In this document: one piece after another, positions 34,369-45,739 of the stretch
Position numbering within the stretch: position 1 is the stretch's first letter
Layout: each line of letters opens with the position of its first letter
Source of the DNA: Aotearoamyces nothofagi
Lineage: Eukaryota; Ascomycota; Leotiomycetes; Leotiales; Tympanidaceae
Length of the DNA stretch: 64,000 bases
Reading direction: 5' to 3'
Assembly (NCBI GenBank): GCA_015345905.1
Contig: JADDTR010000020.1
Span: 186,001 to 250,000, forward strand
Notes under the pieces: generated by a model
What the model was told of the DNA's origin: nothing
The model's input: only the letters and a program-made list of their open reading frames with translations
Database searches by the model: none
Translations under genes and position numbers: made by a program

Positions 34369-36618
34369 CTATTTACCTCTTCCCTTTCCCTTTCCCTTAC
34401 CCTTTCCCTTCTCCTCTTTCCTCTCCGGCAGACTCACCGTCCCCTCTGCAATATCTTCGCCAAGTTCTCCCCCAATGCTCTTCAGCTTCTCCTGACTACT
34501 AATGAAGAAGCTCAAATCTCGATTCTGCTCCTTCAAGTCTGCATTCTCTCCTTTCAGCACGCCTAGTTCCTTACTCATTTTCATCATGTTCTCATTTATA
34601 TGTCCAATTCGCTCCATCAGGCCTTTACCGACTTGTTTCTCCTCTTGGAAACTCCTCGTCATGGTACGTGCAAGTTCGGATGATTTCTCTGCTTTAGAAG
34701 CCAAACGGTCTCGATCTCGCTCCAATGACGGTATTATTTCGTCTCGCAGCCTTGAATGGTCTAGTGAAAGTTGATTGAGTTGTGCTAGAGCCTTCTCGGC
34801 TTTAGCTGAGGCAGCTTCTGCTGATTTTGATGATGCAGCTGCTTTGTCGACGGCCTTCTTGAGCACTTCTTCAAAATATATTCGTTGACTTTCAAGCTGA
34901 GACGTCAGGAGATGTGTATACTCCATCCCAATATTTTCCAACTTCGTCCGCGGCACCATGTCTATGTCGTCTGACCCACCGTCCTCTCTTACACCTCCAA
35001 ACCCAGTATTATTATGGGTTGGCATTCTCGAACTGCTAGGTAACTCGACGAGTTTACCATCGCCCTTATTCTGGATGAGTCTGTGCACCCACAAATCTCC
35101 AGCATAATCCCACACATGCTGTGTTTCAATCTCCAGGGCGTAATTATGTGCTGTCTCCTTCCAATGGTCCTTAGCATGACCGCCTTTATACCGTCCGCAA
35201 CCGACGTTGCCGCAGATCAAGCAAATCCATAAATCGTCCGGACAGTCACATGCTTGGCATAGATCGCTAGCTGAAGCCCCAAAGGGTTGTGAGATAGAGG
35301 AATGTGGTTGCACATGTCGACAGACTGGGCACCCGGAACCGCGCCACTTCTGGAGACAAGCGCAATGAAAGACATGCTGACACAGGATTGTGAGAAGACC
35401 TGTTGTGTCGTCCATGCGCTCAAGACAGACAGGACATGTTGGAAGTTCCACGAGAGAGGGTGTTGGTGGCGGAAAAGGCTTCAGAGCTAAAGTCGTTGAA
35501 CCTGAATCTGCCGTAAGTGGTGACAGAGATGGTGTGAATGGATCATGGCTCATGTCTGGGAAGGAGGCTGACACGTTGTGCGGATCTGAAGAGGAGGGTG
35601 TCGGTGTTTGGAAGACGATAGACTTGATGAACATGACATGGCAGTTCTCGGGCTGTATCAACTATTAGCCACACCACAAATAGAGTAATTAATGTAGTCA
35701 AGGAAAACATACCTCCATCCCGTTAAAAACCTTCCCATTCCACTCAGCTCTCCACTTCTTTGCCACATCCCCGTCTCTAAACTTCATCAACACCAGGTAC
35801 CTATTCATCCTGCCTGTCATCACCATCCGAAAATGGCTCACTTCCTCCCTCGTCTTCTCGCCCACCCACCCCAAAAAGTCGCTAGGAGTCATGTAGCTAG
35901 GCACTGCAGGGATACATAAGGTTGTTGTATCCTCCTTGCTCGTATGCCCATCTTCGTATACTTCCACTGTGCCATTCCCCGACTCAGACGGTCCCTCTGA
36001 AGGCGCGGCGCCCAATCCCTCAGTCTCTTCTCCATCTCGATATAGATGCACAATACCCCATCCTAACTCGGTATTCTTGATGCCATGTCCTCCCAGCGGC
36101 TCAAATCTAGCCTTCGTAGCCTGACTCCGTGGTCCCGCATTTATGCCAGTGCCATTCCGAGACTCCGCAGCCTGGGCATCATGCCGCGAAGGGCCCATAT
36201 CGACACCCTCGACTCTTATATCCGCGAACCTCCAATCCTTCACTGCAGCTTCAGGCGTCGGAGCCACAATAGCCGGCAGCGGCGTTTCTGTGGGTTGGTA
36301 CTTAGAACGCGCCTCGCTCGAAGGACCGCAGTCTATCAAGCTGGCTCTCTGTACCCTTGCGCCAGTAATATCTTGCGAGTTATGCAATTGTGGGCTCCAG
36401 GACCCGGCGCCTTCCAAGTTAATTCGCGAATGAGTAGGTAGCTTCGAAGTGAATATATCTGTCCCGGGTGGCGGGAGATATAGCTGCTTGTCTTTCTGCT
36501 TATCGCGCAGTTTCTTATTCGCCTTTGCGCGTGACTGTGCTTTTTCTGGAAGCGCGGTAGGTGTGGGACTGTTGTAAAGCTCAAGTTTCAAGTGGTAGAA
36601 GTAGGTGCGGGTCGTCAT
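34369..36618 (-). CDS. BRAP2/ETP1-type RING and UBP zinc-finger protein
   Basis: Exons on the minus strand: 35713-36618 and 34369-35652; 2190 nt, 729 residues. Order of parts: N-terminal disordered region; BRAP2-type RRM-like domain at about 240-320 (LCIPAVPSYMTPSDFLGWVG through MNRYLVLMKFRDGDVAKKW and PENCHVMFIKSI); RING-H2 finger at about 375-415 (CPVCLERM, LCQHVFHCACLQKW, CPVCRH); UBP-type zinc finger at about 425-500 (CQACDC, LWICLICGNVGCGRY, HAKDHW, HVWDYAGDLWVHRL); long coiled coil (~560-700); basic Lys-Gly tail. This is the architecture of human BRAP2 and yeast Etp1, ubiquitin ligases that bind ubiquitin through the UBP finger. The intron falls inside the RRM-like domain and joins NGME to PENCHVMF. 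Ligase activity is inferred from the complete zinc ligands. Confidence 0.92.
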
Positions 36619-37130
36619 AACATCGTTCTGTCCAGATCACTCCCTATACATCGTTAGGGGCTTGTGGTTTTAACAACAGCAGGTTCGCGTGGGGTGATAA
36701 ATATTTACAGAGGGGTGTACGCAACGGCGAGCTTATCGGTAGAATTGGTAGAATGAAAGAGACTTGGAAGAACACCAGAAATCACGAAGATAGCTCGTTT
36801 TTTTACTTTGAAAGAAGCCAATGGACAAGAAATTCATTACGTGAAGAGTTAGGGGCACAAGTTTAGATTTTTGAGTTTCAAGGCTACAAATGCCTTGTCA
36901 CGCACGCCTGGATGAATTCGGCACATTCATAGGTTATCACAATCAACACTACGCACGCAGTATAATAAAACTTGGGGGATTACATAGGATTTGTAGTAGA
37001 GTCCCAATATATGTTCATTGGACTCTCGCCTATAGCTATGTAGCACATGCCAGTGCCACTATGTAAAGCTTCCCGGTCCCGTGGGTAAATCCGATACGCC
37101 ATGCAGAACTAATAACCGGAAACGACTGAC
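36619..37130. other. Intergenic region downstream of polyubiquitin
   Basis: About 510 bp holding the promoter of the RING protein gene and the 3' region of polyubiquitin. No gene. Confidence 0.5.
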
Positions 37131-38300
<1,170 letters not shown>

Positions 38301-38446
38301 GAATGCGCAGCAGATAGGGAACATGAGTTAATCAGCGCCAAAGGATGACGGAAGGCGCTAGCGTCCGTGTCAGGAACGTCAGTTAGGAACTTACTCGAAC
38401 AGGCTGGAATTCACCGGGAAAACTCGACCTGGCCATTCAAGCTCGG

Positions 38447-38454
38447 GAATTTTC
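38447..38454. promoter_or_regulatory. Possible heat-shock-element core GAAttTTC
   Basis: One GAA and one inverted TTC separated by two bases, about 320 bp upstream of the polyubiquitin start. Heat-shock factor binds arrays of such units, and stress control is common for polyubiquitin genes. A single core can occur by chance. Confidence 0.3.
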
Positions 38455-38519
38455 GCGACGCATCAAGATCCCACTGCATGGCCCAAACACAGAATTCTTT
38501 CGTGTTCATTTGTAATGTT

Positions 38520-39751
38520 GGTGCCGAGATGGCAAGAAGCACCGTAATCGCTCCCTCTAGCAGCTCCGACGGAGCGCTGCAGCGACGGGGCGATGGGGCG
38601 AGCCGGAAGCGACAGAAGCATGCCTTTACCCCGCCTCCCTGGCGCTCCGACTCACGTGCAAGCCGTCATACCAGCCACGCCGACGCGAGCTTCTTATCAG
38701 CGGATGCGACATCGCTGTAGTCCTGCCACGCCTTCCCACCTCCCTGTACTGGCTGCTGGCCTCCCTGCACCGACCAGGCCTCCCTGCACTGACTGACCTG
38801 ACCTCCCTGTGCCAGGTACCTACAGATGTCGACTGTGGTAGCAATGGCAATGCGCATGCGTGTGGCATGACTAACAGTTATATCAGCTGCGATATCCAGC
38901 CTGCCTCTTTTTCCTCACGCACGCCAGGTCGGCTAAATGCACAAAGACGGACATGTCCTTTGTCTGCTCCCCGCGCGCAGACACACGTTGCCGTGTGAAT
39001 TAATCATCTCAAGCGTGCTCCGCTGGAATCTCGTCGTTACAGCAGGTAAATCTCTGCAGTCCTATTATTAACCCTGTTGCGCCACCGCGCCATTCAATGG
39101 ATAAGCAAATTTTGTCACTGTCGGCCTTTGATTTCCATGCTGCATGCCGCACCACGAGGCGTGACATACTACTACGCTACCTCACCTGTCGCCTGCCTCA
39201 GGTAGGTATGTACTGTACCTACCCTTTGAACACGTCCTCGGCATTTGGAGACTCAGCCGCGATGCCAGAAATTTCATATACTGTCAAGTTTCATTCTGTT
39301 ATTGTCGTCTCTATGCTTTATCAATTCCTGCATCCCTCTGTTCCCTGGTATTCTGAACGCCCCTGGCCGAGGCAGCTCGAGCCCGCCAATACTGCTGCTC
39401 CATAGCTCTACGGCACTCCTATTAGCATTCATCGCCTCTACATGAAATTGGACCGCATTCACAGGCGCCATTAATCTTGTTGGGGTTCTCCACCCTATCT
39501 CCCTTGGATCAATTTCTTGATTTTGAAAATAGGTTGTCTTCGATAGGAAAGGCCGTTTCTTAAGCTGGTTGATAACGCATCATCGCGTGTAAGCCGCTAA
39601 GCAACACTCGCTGGTTTCGGTGGCGTAACTAGTTCATTATAACAATTTGCTGCTGGATAAATGCAAAAACGGATGTATAGATGCACTCGCTCAATACTTG
39701 ATTGATAGAAAGTTCCAGAGCTGAATTAGCCTTGATTCTACCATTAACCAT
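38520..39751. other. GC-rich intergenic stretch
   Basis: No supported gene. 38.52-38.86 kb is GC-rich with repeated CCTCCCTGCACTGAC and CCTCCCTGT words (38735-38815). GTACTGTACCTACC at about 39208-39221 again matches the palindrome seen in the other GC-rich islands. The rest has ordinary composition. Confidence 0.5.
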
Positions 39752-40300
39752 ATGCACGTGCTTACACCATCAGATATTCGACACGAGCTCAAAAGTCGTG
39801 CTACTGTTGTCAAATTGCTCTGTACCACCAATTCGGAGATCGAGAAAGCTGCAACGCGCACTACCGGTCGAGGCTTTTCAGCAGCCTCTCGAGCATGCGT
39901 AGGCAAACGATGCAGCTGAGAGGTCAATTGAAGCCGTCTCAAATATAGGCACCGTTGCTCAGGAGGTGCCAAATAATGCTGGCTTGTAATGCGCATTCTG
40001 TAGATGAGGGAGATGGACCACGACGAAAGCGTCATCGCCCATTCAGCCGGATCGACAGTCTTCGAAGGAATGTATGTAAGGAAAGACCATCTCGAACGTC
40101 GAGATCCTGATGCAGTATTCCACTGTCCCATTCGAAGAGCGTGAGAACTTCTCGAGTGGCAGTATGCACTTTCTGAACCACACGGCGCGCAAACATGGTT
40201 TGTATCTCTGATCAAACTTATATTACTACCTAATTCCAACCCCAGATATCATTTAGGCAGCTTAATACAAAGCAGTGTATATAGACAACTGGCTGAATAA
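39752..40300 (+). pseudogene. Possible relic of an unknown gene
   Basis: Two coding-looking pieces lie on the plus strand. The first (39752-39919) opens with MHVLTPSDIRHELKSRATVV and stays open for 55 codons. The second (from 40004, directly after a CTGTAG acceptor-like sequence) reads MREMDHDESVIAHSAGSTVF and continues for 98 codons to 40300 with a single in-frame TGA at 40142, where CGA-to-TGA would fit RIP. A GTAGGC donor at about 39900 could splice to the acceptor in phase, but this is not proven. The minus strand also has a 182-codon frame over 39691-40239, so coding strand is uncertain. I recognise no family in either frame. Confidence 0.25.
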
Positions 40301-40499
40301 AGCGCGCTGGAGCGGATAGACTACCAGTTGGCATATCGAGAATCTAGAGCTTAGACATGTTTCTTGTTCGCTCTCTCTGCTGAGACTTGGCCCGGGACAA
40401 CAGCTGCCAGCCATAACACTGATTAGGAGCTTGCCGCGAAGAGCCTCGGGAGCTCCTGGAACGGTGATAATATCCTGGCTTTACTGACACGATAATTAT

Positions 40500-41640
40500 A
40501 TCGGCCTCGTGGGATATTTTCAAGCTGTCTGGCTGTAGAATATAATTTCTAAGTAACGAGTTAAATCATTTAGTCAATCTTGATAGAATCTCAACTATGA
40601 AAATATTTGCTATTGGCTATATTAAATTGACCAAAGGAGAGATAGCTAAGTATAAGAGTATAGACTATTTACTATATATATATATTCTAGACTTTAAACT
40701 ATCAACAAATAGTATAGTAAAGATCTATTGATATTATTTTATAATATACTATTATATTTATAAATCACTTAAGTAATTGATTATAAAAGTATAGAGTATA
40801 TAATATAAAATAACATTATTTCTCTTATTTCTATATACAACTTCTAAACTCTGTTATCAATATACTAATTAAATTAGACTATATATAAACAATCTAAACT
40901 AAACTGAACTATAAAAAGTAATATAGTCTAGTCTTTAAATATCTTGATTTTTAAATAGTCTATATTATAGTTCTTAAAACTAGACCATTTCTAAATAGTC
41001 TAGATTGAATTAAATTATTTAGAAATAGTCTTGTCTAATTCTAGAGATTTTAAACTATTTCTTCTCTAAAAGCTCTAATTACAATTTTTTTTACAATTTT
41101 AATATTAAAAGTATTACTATTAAATATTACTATTTTATATAAATAAAAAAAGGTATTAAATTCTTTTTTTAAAAAGAATTATAAAAGTTCTAAAGATATC
41201 TAGTTAAATATATTAAAATATAGAAATAAATAAATTAAACAATAATTAGTTAAAATATAGGCTATAAATAGAAAATAAATAAACAGTAAATATATACTAT
41301 AAATATATACTATAAATGTATACTATAAATATATACTATAAATATATACTATAAATATATATAGTAAATAGATATAGTAAATAGATATAGTAAATAGATA
41401 CTATAAATAGATACTATAAATAAAAATTTATTTATAATTCTATTCTAGTTTCTATACTATTATATAATAAGTCTAATTAGTCTACTATATAGTATAAACT
41501 ATTTAGATATTCTATATATAATAATATCTATAATATCTAAATAGAAGATATATATAAAGTACTTTCTATACTATATCTGTATTACCCAGCTTATACTATC
41601 TCTAAATTATATAAAAACGTCTCTACCTGAGCTTTAAGTC
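40500..41640. repeat. Very AT-rich block, probably RIP-decayed
   Basis: More than 1.1 kb made almost wholly of A and T, with long TATA runs, no open frame and sharp edges against normal DNA at about 40.5 and 41.64 kb. The pattern fits an old repeat reduced by RIP. It lies about 320 bp upstream of the HNH gene. No element family can be read from it. Confidence 0.65.
41288..41424. repeat. 13-bp AT minisatellite, about 10 copies
   Basis: Tandem TATACTATAAATA units with exact 13-bp spacing, changing part way to AGTAAATAGATAT and then CTATAAATAGATA while keeping the 13-bp register. Lies inside the AT-rich block. Confidence 0.9.
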
Positions 41641-41962
41641 CCTTCTAATATACAGGAAATCGATAACAGCGCTGTAGCGGCTGTAGCGTCCAAATTCATA
41701 CAGGATTACCACGCGGATCGGTACCTCGGATCGAAGCGAGTGACGATCTTGGTGCGGTCGCGCACGTGCTACAATATTCACGCTGTAACTCACTTATATA
41801 ATCATTGGACAGAAAGCTTGCCTGATTATTATTAGTCATCAGTAAGGTATATAGCCTCCATTCATCGTCACTCTTGCACAGCTAGGAAGTCCTTCGCTAT
41901 AGTCAACAACACATCATTACGCTTCACTTCAATATCGACAGTCGAAATCATATCTGATATCA

Positions 41963-43266
41963 ATGGATTCTTCCAATACGGCTCCTCGCACGCTATCTGA
42001 ATCGTCGTCCCGTCAAGGACGTCCTACAATCTACCCTCCCCCACCACAAGCCGTCTTCCCCTCCCCTCGGGGATCCGATACACAGAATTCTTCAGGAACG
42101 TCATCTTCAGGCTCTAAGAGAAAACGCTCAATCGTAGATGATGGCAGTGATGCAGGCCACCCCCGCACGCGGGTATCAAGTATGTCCGACTTGAACAACA
42201 ACACCAAGGCACAGGTGAGGATACAGTACAATAACAAATGCTGGCATTGTGGAGCGAGTCCCGCGGATGTCTGCCATGTTATTGGCAGCAGAGATAACAC
42301 TGTAAGAAGCACATGAGTTCAGTGGCGGCTAATCTGACTTCGTGCCAGTTCCACGACGTCCTCACAGATGGCCTCATCGACTTCCAAGAGAAACAAAACC
42401 CACAGAACGCAATAGCGCTCTGCGGTACCTGCCACACGAATTTTGATCATATCTATAACCCCTCATTCTTCTTCTTACCAACCCATCTAAACTACTTCCT
42501 TAACTACGAGCGACAAGATCGGAGACGTCGTCGAAAACTTGGTCGTCGCACTGGCATAATCCCGGCACGGATGTGTCCTACGGCACAAACATATCAAGAT
42601 CACCAAAGAAATCAGGGAGTTGAAGGTGCTGAGTTAGGAGGGCTTTATACACGGATCGTCATAAACGATTTTCTCCCTCAATACCCAGGACGCGCTCCTT
42701 TTCAACCCGGCCCTAGTGAATATGGTGCAACAAAGTCATGGACGGGTTCGCCTATGGCATCTCTGCAGCGTGCTGTACTTATGCTACGGAAGCTCAACCT
42801 CCATGGGATCCCTTGGGAAATTCGAAATGCTCTGCGACAATTACAAGATGCGTACAGCGAAGAATTGGATATTGATGGCTCAGAGACGAGTAGTCAAGGG
42901 AGCATCGAGCCTGATAACCCGGAGGACACCAATTTTGAGGATGGGGAGGTGGAAAAGCATGACGATCAGAGAAGAGCACCTGGAGCCAAGTCGCAACAAG
43001 GCGGGGCAGAACAGAAATCTACGAGCGGGAATAGAGAGAAGAATGATCAAGAGCATAGAGTTAACAGAAAGGAGGGACATATGCGCAATTCAGAGAGAAA
43101 AAACCACTCAGGGGCAAAGTTGGAAGTGGCAGTCTCACACCCAAGGTTACGCCATCACGACATTGACTGCGTGTCAGAGCCAGGCTGCAGTCCATCTCGG
43201 TTTTGGCGTTGGGGACCCAGCGCGACGAGTGAGGATGCAGCGAAGTTCTTTCAGCGGGTGGTGTAG
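41963..43266 (+). CDS. HNH-nuclease-domain protein, two exons
   Basis: Exons 41963-42301 and 42349-43266; 1257 nt, 418 residues. Residues 1-85 are Ser/Pro-rich and disordered with a basic patch SKRKR (51-55, possible nuclear signal). The HNH_2-like domain spans about 85-165: zinc pair CWHC (93-96), CHVIG with the first catalytic His105, then Asn133, CGTCH (Cys138, Cys141, His142) and Asp146 in NFDH. The 47-nt intron sits inside the domain and its removal joins RDNT to FHDVLTDGLIDF in phase. Residues ~250-370 are highly charged and low in complexity. The core HNH residues are intact, so nuclease activity is plausible, but fungal genomes hold many HNH_2 proteins of unknown role. It lies between an AT-rich block and a transposon relic, an accessory setting. 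Confidence 0.8.
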
Positions 43267-43521
43267 GACTAATACATATGTTGAATTAGGTTTCATGACT
43301 AATGAAAATTCTTGTAAGCCGCAACCCTTCCTTTACACCGAGATATGAGGAAGACTAAATACAACGCATAGTATCTAATCGTCAGGCCTGCGCCGGCAGC
43401 CTCAAGACATCTATTCGAACTAAAGAAGAGAGCAGTGTCACTACATTATGATTCCTCCTGCAGCAATTTGATACTCTACAACTAGCACTTAAGATCAGAT
43501 CATCCTTGCCACTGGTGCCCT

Positions 43522-44605
43522 TCATGGTTTTGGCTCTTCGATCCCCCGCGCCACTTTTGGCTCTGGCTCTGGCTTCCCCGCCTCTATCTGTGGCTCATCT
43601 GCCTCTAGTGCAGCCCTTTTACGCTTTCGACCACGTTTCCCCTTGCCCTTCATAGCCTCCTTCGCAGCACGTGCTGCTCGTGCCACCTCGATGTCCTCAA
43701 AGCTCATTACCTTCGCCTTCCCGAGTACGACTGACCTTGTTGATCGGCGAATCTTAGCTTCGTTGTTCATTCTGGTCAGCATCTGATTTTGATTATAGAG
43801 GGCATGTTCAACAAAGGATATCTGGGCGGTATAGGCTAGCTTCTATACATGCCTCTCTAGGCGCTGTATACCCTCCTTATTCAGTGTATAAGTATCCCAT
43901 TTAATCAGATTCTATAACGATATAAGACCCTCTATTGACACTAGCGTTATAGGCGTTTGTAGTACTTTGTCTTGATGACAAGAACCTACTGCTATCTTAT
44001 CGGTCCTCGGAACAGTTGATTGAGAAGTTGATTGAATAGTTGATTGAATAGAGGGCTGTAGTATCACTTGAAGGAGTCTGTCAAGGTTGAACAGAAACAA
44101 ACTATAGGCCTTCTGTACAGCCGTGATATTTCTCTTTGTAAACGCCTTCTTCCTTGCAGGGCTATATAAGGAGGTAAAATGTTGCTTGCCAACTGTATTG
44201 GCACCTCTACAAAGCAGCTTATCAGCCTCGTTGCAATAGGCTTCTTTCAAGCGTGTAAATACTACAACGTTACAGGGCTGTAGCTTATAGAAGGTATAAG
44301 AGAGGAGGCAATATAGGAGGATATTATTTTCAAAACAAAACTCTAAGGCTTCGAGGGTCTTGTACATTCCAAAGCTGTTATATATCAGCACTCACGGCTT
44401 CTGGTTAGCCTGTTCTTTAGTCTGTAGATCAAATACATGTTTGAGCCACTCCAAGCTGATCTTGGAGTCGATATACCCAGATTCGGAGTATATATAGTAC
44501 CATCGGGGTGTAGAGAAAGTGGTCCAGTTGCTTCGATAGATAGTAGCCGGCCAGATAATCATTGGTAACAAAGACCTACATTCGCTGACCTCGTTATCTT
44601 ATGCC
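43522..44605 (-). mobile_element. Decayed pogo/Fot1-type (DDE) DNA transposon, 3' part
   Basis: On the minus strand the translated sequence matches the C-terminal half of fungal pogo/Fot1-like transposases in order: MIIWPATIYRSNWTTF, ISLEWLKHVFDLQTKEQANQ, VLIYNSFGMYKTLEALEFCF, KLQPCNVVVFTRLKEAYCNE, GKQHFTSLYSPARKKAF, FNLDRLLQ, and RRSTRSVVLGKAKVM with the basic GKGKRGRKRKRAAL and an acidic Pro/Glu tail. Against the usual family residues many are altered in the RIP way: Asp to Asn and Gly to Ser in the catalytic DGFG region, His to Tyr, Thr to Met, Glu to Lys, Arg codon to stop before VLIY. Several stops interrupt the frame (for example near 44398, 43908 and 43838). The N-terminal DNA-binding half is not found beyond about 44605, so the copy is truncated. 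Terminal repeats not identified. Confidence 0.85.
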
Positions 44606-45739
44606 CAATCTTTGCTCACGACGGATAAAGGCTACGTCGTACGCTATGGAGACCACTCACAATGATACCCCCAAGTCTGATATGAGTATTCATAGCTAAA
44701 TCCAGCCTCGACAGCACCGCGCTTTCGAGACGGCTGGCACAATCGCGTGCCCCTAGAGCGTCCACCGAGATATAAACGCCTCCTCTCCTCCTCTTCATGC
44801 CTGCCCAGATCGGTCCACAGCATGCGTCTGCACCTGAGCTAGAGCATGCATTGTCATCGCTGCAGTATTTGCAGAATGAGACCATACTTGTCATGTCTGT
44901 CATCTGATAATTTTATGCAACCAGGGTTTCATAAAGGTGGCGCCCTTCACGTCGAATAGCGGTGAGGCCGATGCATCTATCAGATTTTGGCTGCACTAAC
45001 GGCTGCAATCGGGATCGCACGTAAGCGCTGGGCCGGCCAAGTCTGCTGGCGACTTAAAACCTAATAGAGTATCTCCATAGACGGCAAGGCCGACAGAGCC
45101 GGGTATAGAGAAATATTATACAACTCCTGAGCATGAGCTATAATTGAACAGGAGCCCCGTTAGTGATAACTGACGTGAAGATTATTCAGTTACAACCAAT
45201 CGCAGCCTCGGAAGGGCGCGTCATTGGTTCTTTCTATCCCTCTAGATCATTATAATTTTAGTCTCGTCAGGTTAATGTCCAGAACTTGCATTTCTGCTAA
45301 TAGCTAACTCATCGTGTCTATGCCAACATTTGCATCATCAACAGCCATAAGCCTCGTAAAGTGGCGGATGGTCCTTCTGAGAACCAAGCAACGCCAATGC
45401 ATCAATCATATGCCTCCACCCGCTCGTCCCCATTCGAACTATGATATCCATGATCTCATTCGTGGTGCTCATACAAAACAGAGTCATAAAGGTCGTAAAT
45501 TGCCATGCATGCTCATTTAAAAAATAAATAAAAAATACCTTCGCTGATGGGCTTTGAATTCAAGACAAGGAAATTAAGCAAGATGATTCATGCGTAACTA
45601 CAAATGGAACAATACCAGATCCAGAGTCTGAATTGTGGTGAAAGCCGATATTAAACAAAGTCGATTTATCATTTTATAGCCGGGTCGTAGAAGACGGTAA
45701 TATAGAAGGATACGAAGCTTTGAGAATCTGACGAGAATT
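44606..45739. other. Region between the transposon relic and the transcription factor
   Basis: About 1.1 kb. A 95-codon minus-strand frame (44616-44903) starts MTDMTSMVSFCKYCSDDN and is Cys-rich at its N-terminus; it has no recognisable domain and may be a fragment. The rest, 44.9-45.74 kb, has no coding signal I can support. Confidence 0.4.
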
